39,597 bases of DNA, from assembly GCA_002701395.1 (NCBI GenBank), contig NZVC01000029.1, positions 263,376 through 302,972 of the forward strand. The letters run 5' to 3'. The notes under the pieces were generated by a model that saw only the letters and a list, made by a program, of their open reading frames with translations, made no database searches and was not told the origin of the DNA. Origin of the DNA: Maritimibacter sp. Lineage in GTDB: Bacteria; Pseudomonadota; Alphaproteobacteria; Rhodobacterales; Rhodobacteraceae. The position numbers were made by a program, and so were the translations under genes. Below are positions 23,814-32,886 of the stretch, in pieces. The first letter of the stretch is position 1, and every line of letters begins with the position of its first letter.

Positions 23814-25117
23814 CGGAGGTGAAACTGAAGCGCCGCTGCGCCATCTATACCCGCAAATCCTCCGAGGAAGGGCTGGAGCAGGAGTTCAACAGCCTGCATG
23901 CCCAGCGGGAGGCCTGCGAGGCCTACATCGCCAGCCAGCGGTCCGAGGGCTGGGTGCTGGTCCGTGATCAGTTTGACGACGGCGGCATTTCCGGCGGCAC
24001 TCTGGATCGGCCGGGGCTGCAACGGCTGCTGGAGGACATCGAGGATGGTCTCGTCGACGTCGTGGTGGTCTACAAGATCGACCGCCTCAGCCGTTCGCTC
24101 GCCGACTTCGCCAAGTTGGTCGAAGTATTCGATCGCAACGGTGTGACCTTCGTGTCGGTCACACAGGCCTTCAATACGACGACATCCATGGGGCGCCTGA
24201 CACTGAACATCCTGCTGTCCTTCGCCCAGTTTGAACGCGAGGTGACGGCCGAGCGCATCCGCGACAAGGTTGCCGCCAGCCGCAAGAAGGGCAAGTGGAT
24301 GGGCGGTGTGCCTCCCTACGGCTACCGCGTTGAAAACCGGAAGCTGATCGTCGACCAAGAGCGCTCTGAACAGGTCCGCTGGATTTTTTCCCGTTTTCTC
24401 GAGATCGGTTCGGCGACTGCACTTGCACGTGAGATCGACGCGTGTGGGATCCGTACGCCCAAGGGCAACCGGATCGACAAGAAGTACCTCTACCGGATGC
24501 TGAACAATCGCGCCTACATCGGCGAGGTGGTTCACAAGGGTGATAGCTACCCGGGCGAACATGCCGCGATCATCGACCGCGAGACGTGGGATCGGGTTCA
24601 TACGATCCTGCGGGAGAGCCCCCGCAAGCGTGCTGCGCGGACGCGTGCTGAGACACCCGCGCTGCTGAAGGGAGTGCTGTTTGGTCCCGACGGCGCGGCT
24701 TTCTCTCCGACGCACACCCGCAAGGGTGGCAAGCTCTATCGCTACTATGTCAGCCAGACGGTGCTGAAGCATGGTGCTGGGGCGTGCCCGGTCGGACGAG
24801 TGCCGGCGGGCGAGATCGAGGAGGCGGTCATTAGTCAGCTGCGCGCTGTGTTCCGGCAGCCGGAGATCGTCGCAGGGACGTGGAAGGTGGCGCGTGGCCA
24901 CGATAGTAAAATCACCGAAGCCCACGCGCGCGAGGCCCTGCAGCAACTCGATCCGCTGTGGGACGAACTGTTCCCCGCCGAGCAGGCGCGCATTGTCACG
25001 CTGCTGGTTGAGCGCGTCGACATCGCCAGCGACGGCCTGAACGTCAGGCTGCGCGTCGACGGCCTCAGCGCCCTGACGCGCGAAATGCTGGCTGGCGGTA
25101 TTGAGGCAGCCGCATGA
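23810..25117 (+). CDS. Large serine recombinase/integrase
   Basis: The 435-residue protein begins MTEVKLKRRCAIYTRKSSEE, where Ser17 of YTRKS is the nucleophile. The catalytic domain continues through FDDGGISGGTLDRPGLQRLL, YKIDRLSRSLADFAKL and LSFAQFEREVTAERIRDKVA. A recombinase domain follows (GGVPPYGYR to LYRMLNNRAYIGE). The Cys4 zinc ribbon of many large serine integrases is not visible. It cuts and joins DNA at att sites without a resolvable joint and is the likely integrase of the 13.5-25.5 kb element. The ATG overlapping the DUF2924 stop was chosen; a longer in-frame start would run through that gene. Confidence 0.93.
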   Translation: MTEVKLKRRCAIYTRKSSEEGLEQEFNSLHAQREACEAYIASQRSEGWVLVRDQFDDGGISGGTLDRPGLQRLLEDIEDGLVDVVVVYKIDRLSRSLADFAKLVEVFDRNGVTFVSVTQAFNTTTSMGRLTLNILLSFAQFEREVTAERIRDKVAASRKKGKWMGGVPPYGYRVENRKLIVDQERSEQVRWIFSRFLEIGSATALAREIDACGIRTPKGNRIDKKYLYRMLNNRAYIGEVVHKGDSYPGEHAAIIDRETWDRVHTILRESPRKRAARTRAETPALLKGVLFGPDGAAFSPTHTRKGGKLYRYYVSQTVLKHGAGACPVGRVPAGEIEEAVISQLRAVFRQPEIVAGTWKVARGHDSKITEAHAREALQQLDPLWDELFPAEQARIVTLLVERVDIASDGLNVRLRVDGLSALTREMLAGGIEAAA

Positions 25118-25500
25118 CCCGTGCGGCGCCGATGCCGGATACACTGACGCTCCACGTCCCATTCCGTGTCGTGAAGCGCGGCGGGCGGAAGGAGATACAG
25201 CTTCCTGAGGGTGCCACGCCGTCGCAGCGGACCGACAGCACTCTGGTCGAGGCGCTGGGGCGCGCCTTCCGGTGGAAGCGGATGTTGGAGTCGGGCGAGT
25301 TCGCCACCATCTCCGATCTGGCAGAGCGAGAGGGGATCGCATCGTCCTATATGACCCGCGTTCTGCGGTTGACTCTGCTTGCGCCCGAAATAGTGGAGGC
25401 GATCTTGGACGGCAAGCAGGGGCCGGACGTGATGCTGGCACGCTTGCTCGAGCCCTTCCCAAATGAATGGGCGATGCAAGTGACGCTTCTCAGACTGTGA
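25114..25500 (+). CDS. Recombinase-associated HTH protein
   Basis: The 128-residue product overlaps the recombinase stop by ATGA. It has a strand-rich N-terminus (LTLHVPFRVVKRGGRKEIQLP) and a helix-turn-helix (FATISDLAEREGIASSYMTRVLRLTLLAPEIVEAIL), like the ParB-type motif seen in accessory proteins downstream of serine recombinases. It probably binds att-site DNA or regulates the operon. It is the last gene of the phage-derived element. Confidence 0.75.
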   Translation: MTRAAPMPDTLTLHVPFRVVKRGGRKEIQLPEGATPSQRTDSTLVEALGRAFRWKRMLESGEFATISDLAEREGIASSYMTRVLRLTLLAPEIVEAILDGKQGPDVMLARLLEPFPNEWAMQVTLLRL

Positions 25501-25604
25501 CCTGACGCGGAAGCGGCTTGGCCCGTGCGTTGGCCTCACGCTGATCACAGCCCCTTTCTTCTCTATCGGTTGTATCCCATTGAGCGCACGATAAGATCTG
25601 GAGC

Positions 25605-27110
25605 ATGGAAGATGCTGCAAATCCGAAACCCCAAACAAGAGACGTGGATGCGACGCCATACGCAGCGTCGCTGATCGAGGGACATCGGGACTTTGGATAC
25701 AGCCTAGATACAGCTCTCGCAGACATCATCGACAACGCCATCACTGCCGGCGCTCGGACGGTCAAACTGATCGCCGACACCGTCGCGGACGAGCCATGGA
25801 TCGCGCTGGCAGATGACGGTTCGGGCATGACGGAGACCGAACTAGTCGAAGCAATGCGTCTCGGTTCGAAAAATCCGACCCACGAGCGCAAGGCCGAAGA
25901 CCTCGGTCGGTTCGGTCTCGGCCTGAAAAGTGCCAGCTTCTCGCAGGGTCGAAGTTTGACGGTTCTGACGCGGCAAGACGATCGGACATCTTGTGCCCGC
26001 TGGGACTTGGATCGTGTCGCGAAACGGAACGACTGGAGCCTAGAACTAATCGACAACGCTGAACTCGTGACGGGCCATGACCTTCTTCCGGAGACCGGAA
26101 CGGTCGTCATCTGGGAGAGACTTGATCGTTTGAGCGGCGGTTATACGCATGACCGTGCAAAGCGGGCCGAGCACATGAACTCTGAGTTGTCCCGCGCAGA
26201 ACATCATCTGCGGTTGGTTTTTCATCGCTTTCTAGAGGGCTCCAAACCGCGTCTCAAACTGTCACTGAACGATCGACCGCTGAAACCCATCGATCCCATG
26301 GCAACGACACACGTCGCTACACAGAAGGACCCGGAAGAAGTGCTTCGCCTGCGTCAGGGTGACGTTCTGATAAGGTGCCACACGCTGCCCCATCACAAGC
26401 GGATGAGCCGGGAAGAGTGGGAAGAAATTGGTGGTCCGGACGGCCATCTGAAGTCGCAGGGGCTCTATGTCTATCGCGAGAAACGTCTCATCATCGCGGG
26501 CGGATGGCTGGGCCTCGCACGCCAGACCGAACTGACGAAACTTTGCCGAATAGCAGTCGATATCCCGAACACGATGGACGCGGAATGGAAGATCGACGTG
26601 AAGAAGGCTTCGGCCCAGCTTCCGCCGGTGGTGCGTGAGCGCTTGAAAAAGGTCGTCGAGCGTTTCGTCGGGACATCCAAGCGCACGTATCGAAGCCGGG
26701 GCCAGAAACTAGTCGATGAAACCCGTTTCCCGATCTGGAATCGTGTGCAGAAGGATGGGCGGATTGTCTTCCGCCCCAACCTCGAGCACCCTGTTTTTCG
26801 AATCTATACCGAGCAGCTGCCAGAAGAACTGCGAGAGGGTTTCGAGCGCTGCCTGCGCATTGTCGGGTCGGGTCTGCCAATCGAGACGCTGCACGCTGAA
26901 CTCGTCGGGAATGCGGAAGCGGTCACGGCTGACGAGACATCAGCAAACGACCTCGAAGAGCTGGTCTACTCCCTCGCGGTGACCCTGATGGAAAACGGTG
27001 TGCCGTCCGACGCTCTGTCGGACACGCTGCAGAGCAACCCATTCTTGCGAGTGCGGTGGGAAGCCGCCGCGCCAATTCTGGAAGATTTTTTGAGGACACA
27101 GATTTCATGA
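25605..27110 (+). CDS. GHKL/MORC-type ATPase of a restriction-like system
   Basis: A 501-residue protein with a GHKL ATP-binding fold at residues 35-150: N-box ADIIDNAITAGA, DDGSGM at 70-75 and lid GRFGLGLKSAS from 101. After an S5-like region (RFPIWNRVQKDGRIVFRPN), the tail carries a small helical domain. Prokaryotic MORC/paraMORC ATPases of this layout work with SF2 helicases and nucleases in restriction-like operons. ATP binding would clamp DNA or rearrange the complex. At the usual catalytic Glu of the N-box there is Asp40 (D-I-I-D-N44). First gene of a four-gene overlapping operon; its stop overlaps the Z1 gene start. Confidence 0.88.
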   Translation: MEDAANPKPQTRDVDATPYAASLIEGHRDFGYSLDTALADIIDNAITAGARTVKLIADTVADEPWIALADDGSGMTETELVEAMRLGSKNPTHERKAEDLGRFGLGLKSASFSQGRSLTVLTRQDDRTSCARWDLDRVAKRNDWSLELIDNAELVTGHDLLPETGTVVIWERLDRLSGGYTHDRAKRAEHMNSELSRAEHHLRLVFHRFLEGSKPRLKLSLNDRPLKPIDPMATTHVATQKDPEEVLRLRQGDVLIRCHTLPHHKRMSREEWEEIGGPDGHLKSQGLYVYREKRLIIAGGWLGLARQTELTKLCRIAVDIPNTMDAEWKIDVKKASAQLPPVVRERLKKVVERFVGTSKRTYRSRGQKLVDETRFPIWNRVQKDGRIVFRPNLEHPVFRIYTEQLPEELREGFERCLRIVGSGLPIETLHAELVGNAEAVTADETSANDLEELVYSLAVTLMENGVPSDALSDTLQSNPFLRVRWEAAAPILEDFLRTQIS

Positions 27111-29857
27111 GTGCAGCCGTTGAGACAGTAAAGAACATGGTCGAGAGTGGCCTTTATAACCAGCCCCGGAAGACCGAAGACGAGCTTCGCATTATGATCC
27201 GAGGCGTCGCAGCATTGGTCCCGCCGGGCCTGAGTGATGACGAGATCGAACAGATTGCGCGGGAGATCGAGTACAAGCAGGGGATCAAGGCTGGACTTGG
27301 TGCGGTAGTTGACAGCGAGGATTTCGAACCGTGGCTGGATGACGCAAAGCCGTCGATCGAGCCGTTTTACTGGAACCGCTACAGGAAGCTGCTTCTGCAA
27401 AACGGTCTGCCGCAAGACGTGGTGATTTCTACGCATACGGTGACGGATAAGATCCTCAGCCGACTAGGCAACCCCGAAAAGCATGTACCTTGGGATCGGC
27501 GTGGCATGGTCGTTGGCCACGTCCAAAGCGGAAAGACTGCCAACTATACGGGCCTGATCTGTAAGGCGGCCGATGCAGGATACAGGCTTATCATCGTTAT
27601 AGCGGGAATTCACAATAACCTTCGAAACCAGACCCAAGCCCGGATCGACGAGGGCTTCATCGGCCGTGATACTGGAAAGTCCCAAGAAACCAAGAAGGGA
27701 GGGGTAAAACACATAATTGGCGTCGGCCATTTCGACCCGAACAACACACCAGTGAGCCTCACCAACACGCTACGGGACTTCAACAAGGCCACGGCCTCAA
27801 CGAACACGAGCGAGATTGATTCCTACAAGGTTCCTGTCGTCCTCGTAATCAAGAAGCAGTCGAATACACTCCGGAACCTCCTGCAGTGGCTCAAGGACAA
27901 TAGTGCTCGCGGTGACCACGAGATGATTGATCAGCCTATGCTGCTAATTGATGACGAGGCTGACAACGCTTCGATCAATACGAAGTATAACAAGGAGGAA
28001 GTAACAACCACAAATAGGTTGATCCGCGAACTTCTGAATACTTTCCATCGGAGTTGCTATGTCGGTTACACAGCGACTCCTTTCGCGAATATCTTCATTG
28101 ATCCCGACCAAGGCGATGAAATGCTGGCGGAAGACTTGTTCCCGAAGGACTTTATCATCGGTCTCGATGCTCCATCCAATTATTTCGGAGGCAAAAAAGT
28201 CTTTGTCGAAGGTTTGCCCGATGATGAAGACCCAACTTGGTTGAGGTATGTCGAAGACAATGAAGATTTCCTTCCCGTCAAGCATCCGCAAGATTTTGTC
28301 GTGGAGGCACTCCCGGACTCGTTGGTGAAAGCTGTTCGCGCTTTCGTGCTTACTGCTGCTATTCGTTCGCTCAGGAAGCAAGAGCACAAGCATTGCTCGA
28401 TGCTGGTGAACGCAAGTTTTCGGAATCCCATTCAGTTACAGTTGCGGAATCGGCTGCATGAAGTTGTTCAAAGGATACAGAATGCTGTCCGAGTGAACGG
28501 TTCAACTGGTAGCAAGGCACTTGCAGACCCCGAGATTGCAGCGTTGAAAGCGGTATGGGAAAACGAATTCAAGAATGCCTGCCCCTCATGGGATGAGATT
28601 CAGGTCGCGCTGCATGAGGCCATAGCTGCGGCACAGGTCGTGTTGGTGAACTACAAGTCGCAGGATGTCCTAGAATATCCCGATGAAGTTCGTGGCAAAG
28701 CGGGTAGAAAATACATTGCAGTCGGCGGTTTCTCGCTATCGCGTGGGCTCACGCTCGAGGGGCTGACGGTAACCTGGTTTCTACGCAACACAAAAATGTA
28801 CGATACCCTTATGCAGATGGGGCGTTGGTTCGGGTATCGGACCGGATACGAAGATCTTTGCCGTATTTGGATGCCAGCGGAGGCTATTGGATGGTACGCA
28901 TACATTGCGAACGCCACGGAGGAATTGCACTCAGAAATTCACGATATGGCTGCTGTTCCGACAGCCACTCCTAGGGATTTCGGTCTGGCGGTACGAAGTC
29001 ATCCAGCTTCGCTACTAGTCACAGCACGCAACAAGATGGGGTCAGGAACAAAGGTCACGACGCTTATCGGGCTCTCCAACAAATTTGTCGAGACATCGAG
29101 AGTAAGCACTAAAGAAGACGATCTTTCCGCAAACATTGAGGCCGCCAAGTCTTTGTACTTAAAGCTCAAGGGCGCGCGCTTTGAGGAAGAGCGATCGTCT
29201 TGGGGAACCTTGTATCGCGGCGTACCGGTGCAGTTCATAGACGAGTTTCTTGCCGCGTGGCGAAACGCCGAGCAGAGCGTCACGACTGCACCGGACCCAG
29301 TCAGAAAATATATCGAGGCGCGAAGAGCGGACGAGTTACGAACGTGGGATGTATTAGTGCCCAGCCTAACCAAAGGCGAATCCGACGAAACGCTAGGCAT
29401 GCCGGTCGTGCCCGCGACGCGATATGTAGACCTGCAGGATCTGCAACATGATTTCATGTCTTTCAGTGGGAAGCGAATGCGTGTTGCGTCTCGGGGAATT
29501 GAGAAGGCTGGTGTAGACCCGGTAAGGGCTGAGGCAACTGAGGCACGGTATCGGGAAGAAAACGGGAAGGCAGACGATGAACGTGTGAACTATCCGGACT
29601 CGATCTACCGACGAGAAAGAGATCGCGGCCTATTCATTCTTCATTTGGTCAAAGCAAAGGCGCCAGATGGAAAGGAAAATGCCAAGGAAGTCGGCCTGAT
29701 ACCTGCTGAGCCTGTGGTGGCGTGGGGCATAAGCCTTCCGGTGTCTTCTCGCCCGGCCGAACGTGTCGAGTACGTAGTGAACACGGTGCGCTATCGGGAA
29801 CTCTTCGGTGAAGAAGACGAAGACGAAGATCAGGAGGCAGCCCTTGAAGCCTCGTGA
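27107..29857 (+). CDS. Z1-domain SF2 helicase-like ATPase
   Basis: The 916-residue product has Walker A GHVQSGKT at 137-144, a DDEAD box at 282-286, TATPFA a little further on, and late motifs GGFSLSRGLTLEGLTVTWF and QMGRWFGYR. These are the helicase core plus the Z1 region seen in restriction-like operons. It would be the DNA-translocating or DNA-remodelling motor that works with the GHKL protein and nuclease. The ATG overlaps the previous stop (ATGA). By eye, base composition drops in much of this gene relative to its neighbours, which suggests a different origin or slow amelioration. Confidence 0.92.
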   Translation: MSAAVETVKNMVESGLYNQPRKTEDELRIMIRGVAALVPPGLSDDEIEQIAREIEYKQGIKAGLGAVVDSEDFEPWLDDAKPSIEPFYWNRYRKLLLQNGLPQDVVISTHTVTDKILSRLGNPEKHVPWDRRGMVVGHVQSGKTANYTGLICKAADAGYRLIIVIAGIHNNLRNQTQARIDEGFIGRDTGKSQETKKGGVKHIIGVGHFDPNNTPVSLTNTLRDFNKATASTNTSEIDSYKVPVVLVIKKQSNTLRNLLQWLKDNSARGDHEMIDQPMLLIDDEADNASINTKYNKEEVTTTNRLIRELLNTFHRSCYVGYTATPFANIFIDPDQGDEMLAEDLFPKDFIIGLDAPSNYFGGKKVFVEGLPDDEDPTWLRYVEDNEDFLPVKHPQDFVVEALPDSLVKAVRAFVLTAAIRSLRKQEHKHCSMLVNASFRNPIQLQLRNRLHEVVQRIQNAVRVNGSTGSKALADPEIAALKAVWENEFKNACPSWDEIQVALHEAIAAAQVVLVNYKSQDVLEYPDEVRGKAGRKYIAVGGFSLSRGLTLEGLTVTWFLRNTKMYDTLMQMGRWFGYRTGYEDLCRIWMPAEAIGWYAYIANATEELHSEIHDMAAVPTATPRDFGLAVRSHPASLLVTARNKMGSGTKVTTLIGLSNKFVETSRVSTKEDDLSANIEAAKSLYLKLKGARFEEERSSWGTLYRGVPVQFIDEFLAAWRNAEQSVTTAPDPVRKYIEARRADELRTWDVLVPSLTKGESDETLGMPVVPATRYVDLQDLQHDFMSFSGKRMRVASRGIEKAGVDPVRAEATEARYREENGKADDERVNYPDSIYRRERDRGLFILHLVKAKAPDGKENAKEVGLIPAEPVVAWGISLPVSSRPAERVEYVVNTVRYRELFGEEDEDEDQEAALEAS

Positions 29858-30806
29858 TCCGTGGGAAAGACTCGACCCGGACGAAGCAAAGCGGGTCGAT
29901 GTAGAGGGCCGCTTCGATTTCTTCTGGGTTGTGCTGGACGCCGGCATGCCCGGCCTTATACTGAAGCTGCCCGGCGTCCCGCAACCACTACCGCGTCTGC
30001 CGAAATTGAAGAACCTTGTCGCCTCCTTTCGACCGGTTTCGGGGGGATCGGCTTTCGTTCTGGGCCTAAAGGAAAGAAGTCAGGTCGAGATCTTCGAGAC
30101 CCTTTGTCGGGATGTGGTCGAGGCGGGGGAAGCAGGCGCGGATCGGGACGAAGCGCTCGCGAGAGCGCTTCAACGCACGCGTCGCTGGTATCACCTCCTT
30201 CGCGGTGGCAAGAGCAGAGGATTGTCCGCTGAAGAGCAGCGGGGGCTTGTTGGCGAGTTGGCCTTCCTTCGGGAGCTTGTGTCCGCCTTCGGCCCTGACA
30301 CCGCAATCGAGGCTTGGACCGGACCGACCGGTTCCGCCAAAGATTTTGAGCTCATTGGAAGCTGTGTTGAGGTGAAGGCAAGGCGGGTGGCTGCAAAGCC
30401 GCTCGTGGCCATTTCTTCAGAGGACCAACTTGCGGATGTCGAAGGGAGCCGCCTGTGCCTGCGTGTGGTCAACGTGGCATCGGCCGTCCTGCAGGAAGGT
30501 CAGAGCCTGCATGATCACGTCCGAATGACGGCCGAGATTTTCGAAGTAGACGGCACGGCCTTCGAAGCGTGGGAGGAGACGCTGTATTCGACGGGATATG
30601 ATCCCGAGAACGATTACGACGACCGAAGATGGCTTCTTGGCGCCGCGACCAATTACGAGGTGACGGAAGGCTTCCCACGAATTTCCGCGCCGCTTGCACT
30701 TGGCGTGGAGAGTGTCCGGTATGCGATCGCTCTCGATGCCTGCGAGCCGTTCAAACTGGAAGGTGATCTGATCGATGTGATCCGGAAGGGGCTTGAGCAT
30801 GAATGA
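29844..30806 (+). CDS. DUF4420 PD-(D/E)XK nuclease-like protein
   Basis: The TTG start has AGGAGG six bases upstream and overlaps the Z1 gene by 14 bases. The 320-residue protein contains GLSAEEQRGLVGELAFLREL, then KDFELIGSCVEVKARR with Asp167, Glu176 and Lys178 forming the D...ExK catalytic site of the PD-(D/E)XK fold. DUF4420 proteins are predicted endonucleases encoded with Z1 and MORC genes. It is the most likely DNA-cutting subunit of the cassette. Stop and next start overlap. Confidence 0.88.
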   Translation: MKPRDPWERLDPDEAKRVDVEGRFDFFWVVLDAGMPGLILKLPGVPQPLPRLPKLKNLVASFRPVSGGSAFVLGLKERSQVEIFETLCRDVVEAGEAGADRDEALARALQRTRRWYHLLRGGKSRGLSAEEQRGLVGELAFLRELVSAFGPDTAIEAWTGPTGSAKDFELIGSCVEVKARRVAAKPLVAISSEDQLADVEGSRLCLRVVNVASAVLQEGQSLHDHVRMTAEIFEVDGTAFEAWEETLYSTGYDPENDYDDRRWLLGAATNYEVTEGFPRISAPLALGVESVRYAIALDACEPFKLEGDLIDVIRKGLEHE

Positions 30807-32883
30807 TCTTGAAGAATTTCATCATGAACTCATCGCCGACATCCAAGGCGATGCTGATGTTCTCGGACTTGTCACGGTCGAGGCGTTTTTCGAGAAGGTT
30901 GGCGAGTTGCTCACCGAAGCCGGGGAATTGGATGGCGCCAACCGGGCGTATTTTGAGGGCGGCGGCGCCAGCAATCCCATGCGGATCGACGGTTACGGCG
31001 GAGATCCAAGGGATGGCGATGGTGTCCTGAGTCTCGTGTTGTGCGACTTCGAGCTTTCTAACGAGGTACGCGTACAGAACAAGGACCAGATTCAACGCCT
31101 TCTACAGCGCCTCTACAGATTCGTTGTTTCAAGTCTTAAGGCTAGTTTCCGTGAGCAATTAGAAGAAACCAGTGCAGGGTTCGGCGTGGCCGACCTCATC
31201 GCCACGACTTGGAAGAACGTGGAGAAAGTTAAGCTGATCATCGTTACCAACGCTGACTTTCGGGCCCGTGCTGATGCAGCGAACGTGAAGGATCTTGATG
31301 GCAGACCGGTCACCCTCAGCGTCTGGGATCTGAAGCGCCTCAAGCAATATATGGAGCAGGGGCAGGCGCGTGCGAACCTGATCATTGATTTCGACAGGGA
31401 TTTCGGCGGGGGCGTTCCCTTGCTTGCGGCTTCGGGAAGCGAAAGTGCGCTTGAAAGCTACCTAGCGGTCATTCCCGGAAAGCAGCTTGCTGCCATCTAC
31501 GACAAGTGGGGACCGCGCCTGCTCGAGGCCAACGTCAGAAGCTTCCTTCAGGCACGTGGCAAGGTGAACCAGGGTATTCGCAACACGATCCGTGACGAGC
31601 CGCACATGTTCTTTTCCTACAACAACGGCCTCAGTGCGACGGCGGACGCGATCGAGGTGGAGCAGACCGATCTTGGGCTCCGACTGGTGCGGGCGGACAA
31701 TTTGCAAATCGTGAATGGCGGCCAAACGACCGCTTCACTGCACGCTGCGCGCAAGGCTTTCGCCGAGCAGTTGGAACGTGTCCACGTACAGATGAAGCTG
31801 ACCATCGTGCCGCGAGAACAATCCGAACAAGTGGTTCCGCGCATATCGGAGTATGCGAACAGCCAGAACAAGGTGAACGCGGCGGACTTTTTCGCCAACC
31901 ATCCTTTTCATATCCGGTCGGAGGAGCTGTCGCGCAAGGTCCTCGCGCGGGGAGAGGACGGGTATCGGGACACAAAATGGTTCTACGAGCGCGCGAGGGG
32001 GCAATATGCCGACGAACGTGGTCGAAGGACCATTGCGGAGCGCAAGAGGTTCGATGCCGAGTTTCCGCGTTCCCAGTTCCTCACGAAGACCGACCTCGCA
32101 AAGTTCGAGAACACCTGGACCCGCATGCCGCATATCGTCAGCCTCGGCGCGCAGAAGAACTTCGCGGAGTTCGCCAAGCACATCGGCAAGCGGTGGGGCA
32201 CCGAAGGTGCCGCGTTCGATGAGCTCTGGTTCAGGCGCATGATCGCAAAGGCCATCATATTCCGGGCCACCGAAAAGCTTGTCTCGGGCGCGAATTGGTA
32301 CGAAGGCGGTTATCGGGCCAACATCGTCACCTACGCGATTGCCAAGCTCGTTCATGATGCTGATGAACGGGAGATGGTTGTCGACCTCGACGCCGTCTGG
32401 AAATACCAGGATGTCTCGCCCGATCTTAAGGCGGCCTTGTTGGTGGCAGCGGCCGAAGCACAGGACGTCATCACGCACCCGCCCGAGGGCGTGCGCAATT
32501 TTAGCGAATGGGCCAAGAAGCAGGCATGCTGGAAGGGATTGGAAGATCGTGAGTTGATCTATCCGGAGGAATTCGACCGCGTTCTGATCTCACCGGACCT
32601 GGCGAATGAGCGCGCCAGAGAGGCCCGTGCGGACAAGGCGGTCGAGACCAGCGTCGAAGCTGAGCTCGAAGTGCACAGGCTCGGCGCCGCGTTCTGGGCC
32701 GAAGCACGAAACTGGGCTCGGGAACGTGGTTTTCTTTCTCCGCGAGAAAATGGCGTTCTGGAAACCTGCGCCGCGATCCCGAGCAAGAATCCATCGGACA
32801 AGCAGTGCGCTATTGCGATGAGCGCGCTCAAGAAGCTCCAAGATGAAGGCTTCTCACACGCGAGCCTCGAATTGACGAGCTGA
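30799..32883 (+). CDS. AIPR-family (abortive phage infection) protein
   Basis: From the ATG that overlaps the preceding stop by eight bases, the protein has 694 residues. The AIPR signature is clear: MFFSYNNGLSATADAIEV, DNLQIVNGGQTTASLHAARK, and ISEYANSQNKVNAADFFANH. AIPR proteins were named for abortive phage infection and often accompany restriction-type genes; the molecular activity is not settled. Here the gene ends the plus-strand operon, three bases before the convergent methyltransferase stop. It would act as effector or specificity partner of the ATPase/nuclease complex. Confidence 0.92.
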   Translation: MNDLEEFHHELIADIQGDADVLGLVTVEAFFEKVGELLTEAGELDGANRAYFEGGGASNPMRIDGYGGDPRDGDGVLSLVLCDFELSNEVRVQNKDQIQRLLQRLYRFVVSSLKASFREQLEETSAGFGVADLIATTWKNVEKVKLIIVTNADFRARADAANVKDLDGRPVTLSVWDLKRLKQYMEQGQARANLIIDFDRDFGGGVPLLAASGSESALESYLAVIPGKQLAAIYDKWGPRLLEANVRSFLQARGKVNQGIRNTIRDEPHMFFSYNNGLSATADAIEVEQTDLGLRLVRADNLQIVNGGQTTASLHAARKAFAEQLERVHVQMKLTIVPREQSEQVVPRISEYANSQNKVNAADFFANHPFHIRSEELSRKVLARGEDGYRDTKWFYERARGQYADERGRRTIAERKRFDAEFPRSQFLTKTDLAKFENTWTRMPHIVSLGAQKNFAEFAKHIGKRWGTEGAAFDELWFRRMIAKAIIFRATEKLVSGANWYEGGYRANIVTYAIAKLVHDADEREMVVDLDAVWKYQDVSPDLKAALLVAAAEAQDVITHPPEGVRNFSEWAKKQACWKGLEDRELIYPEEFDRVLISPDLANERAREARADKAVETSVEAELEVHRLGAAFWAEARNWARERGFLSPRENGVLETCAAIPSKNPSDKQCAIAMSALKKLQDEGFSHASLELTS

Positions 32884-32886
32884 CGT

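Noticed and set aside
23717..25462. 581-codon minus-strand frame opposite the serine recombinase
   Set aside because: Composition is typical of antisense frames in high-GC DNA, and the recombinase on the plus strand has all family motifs.
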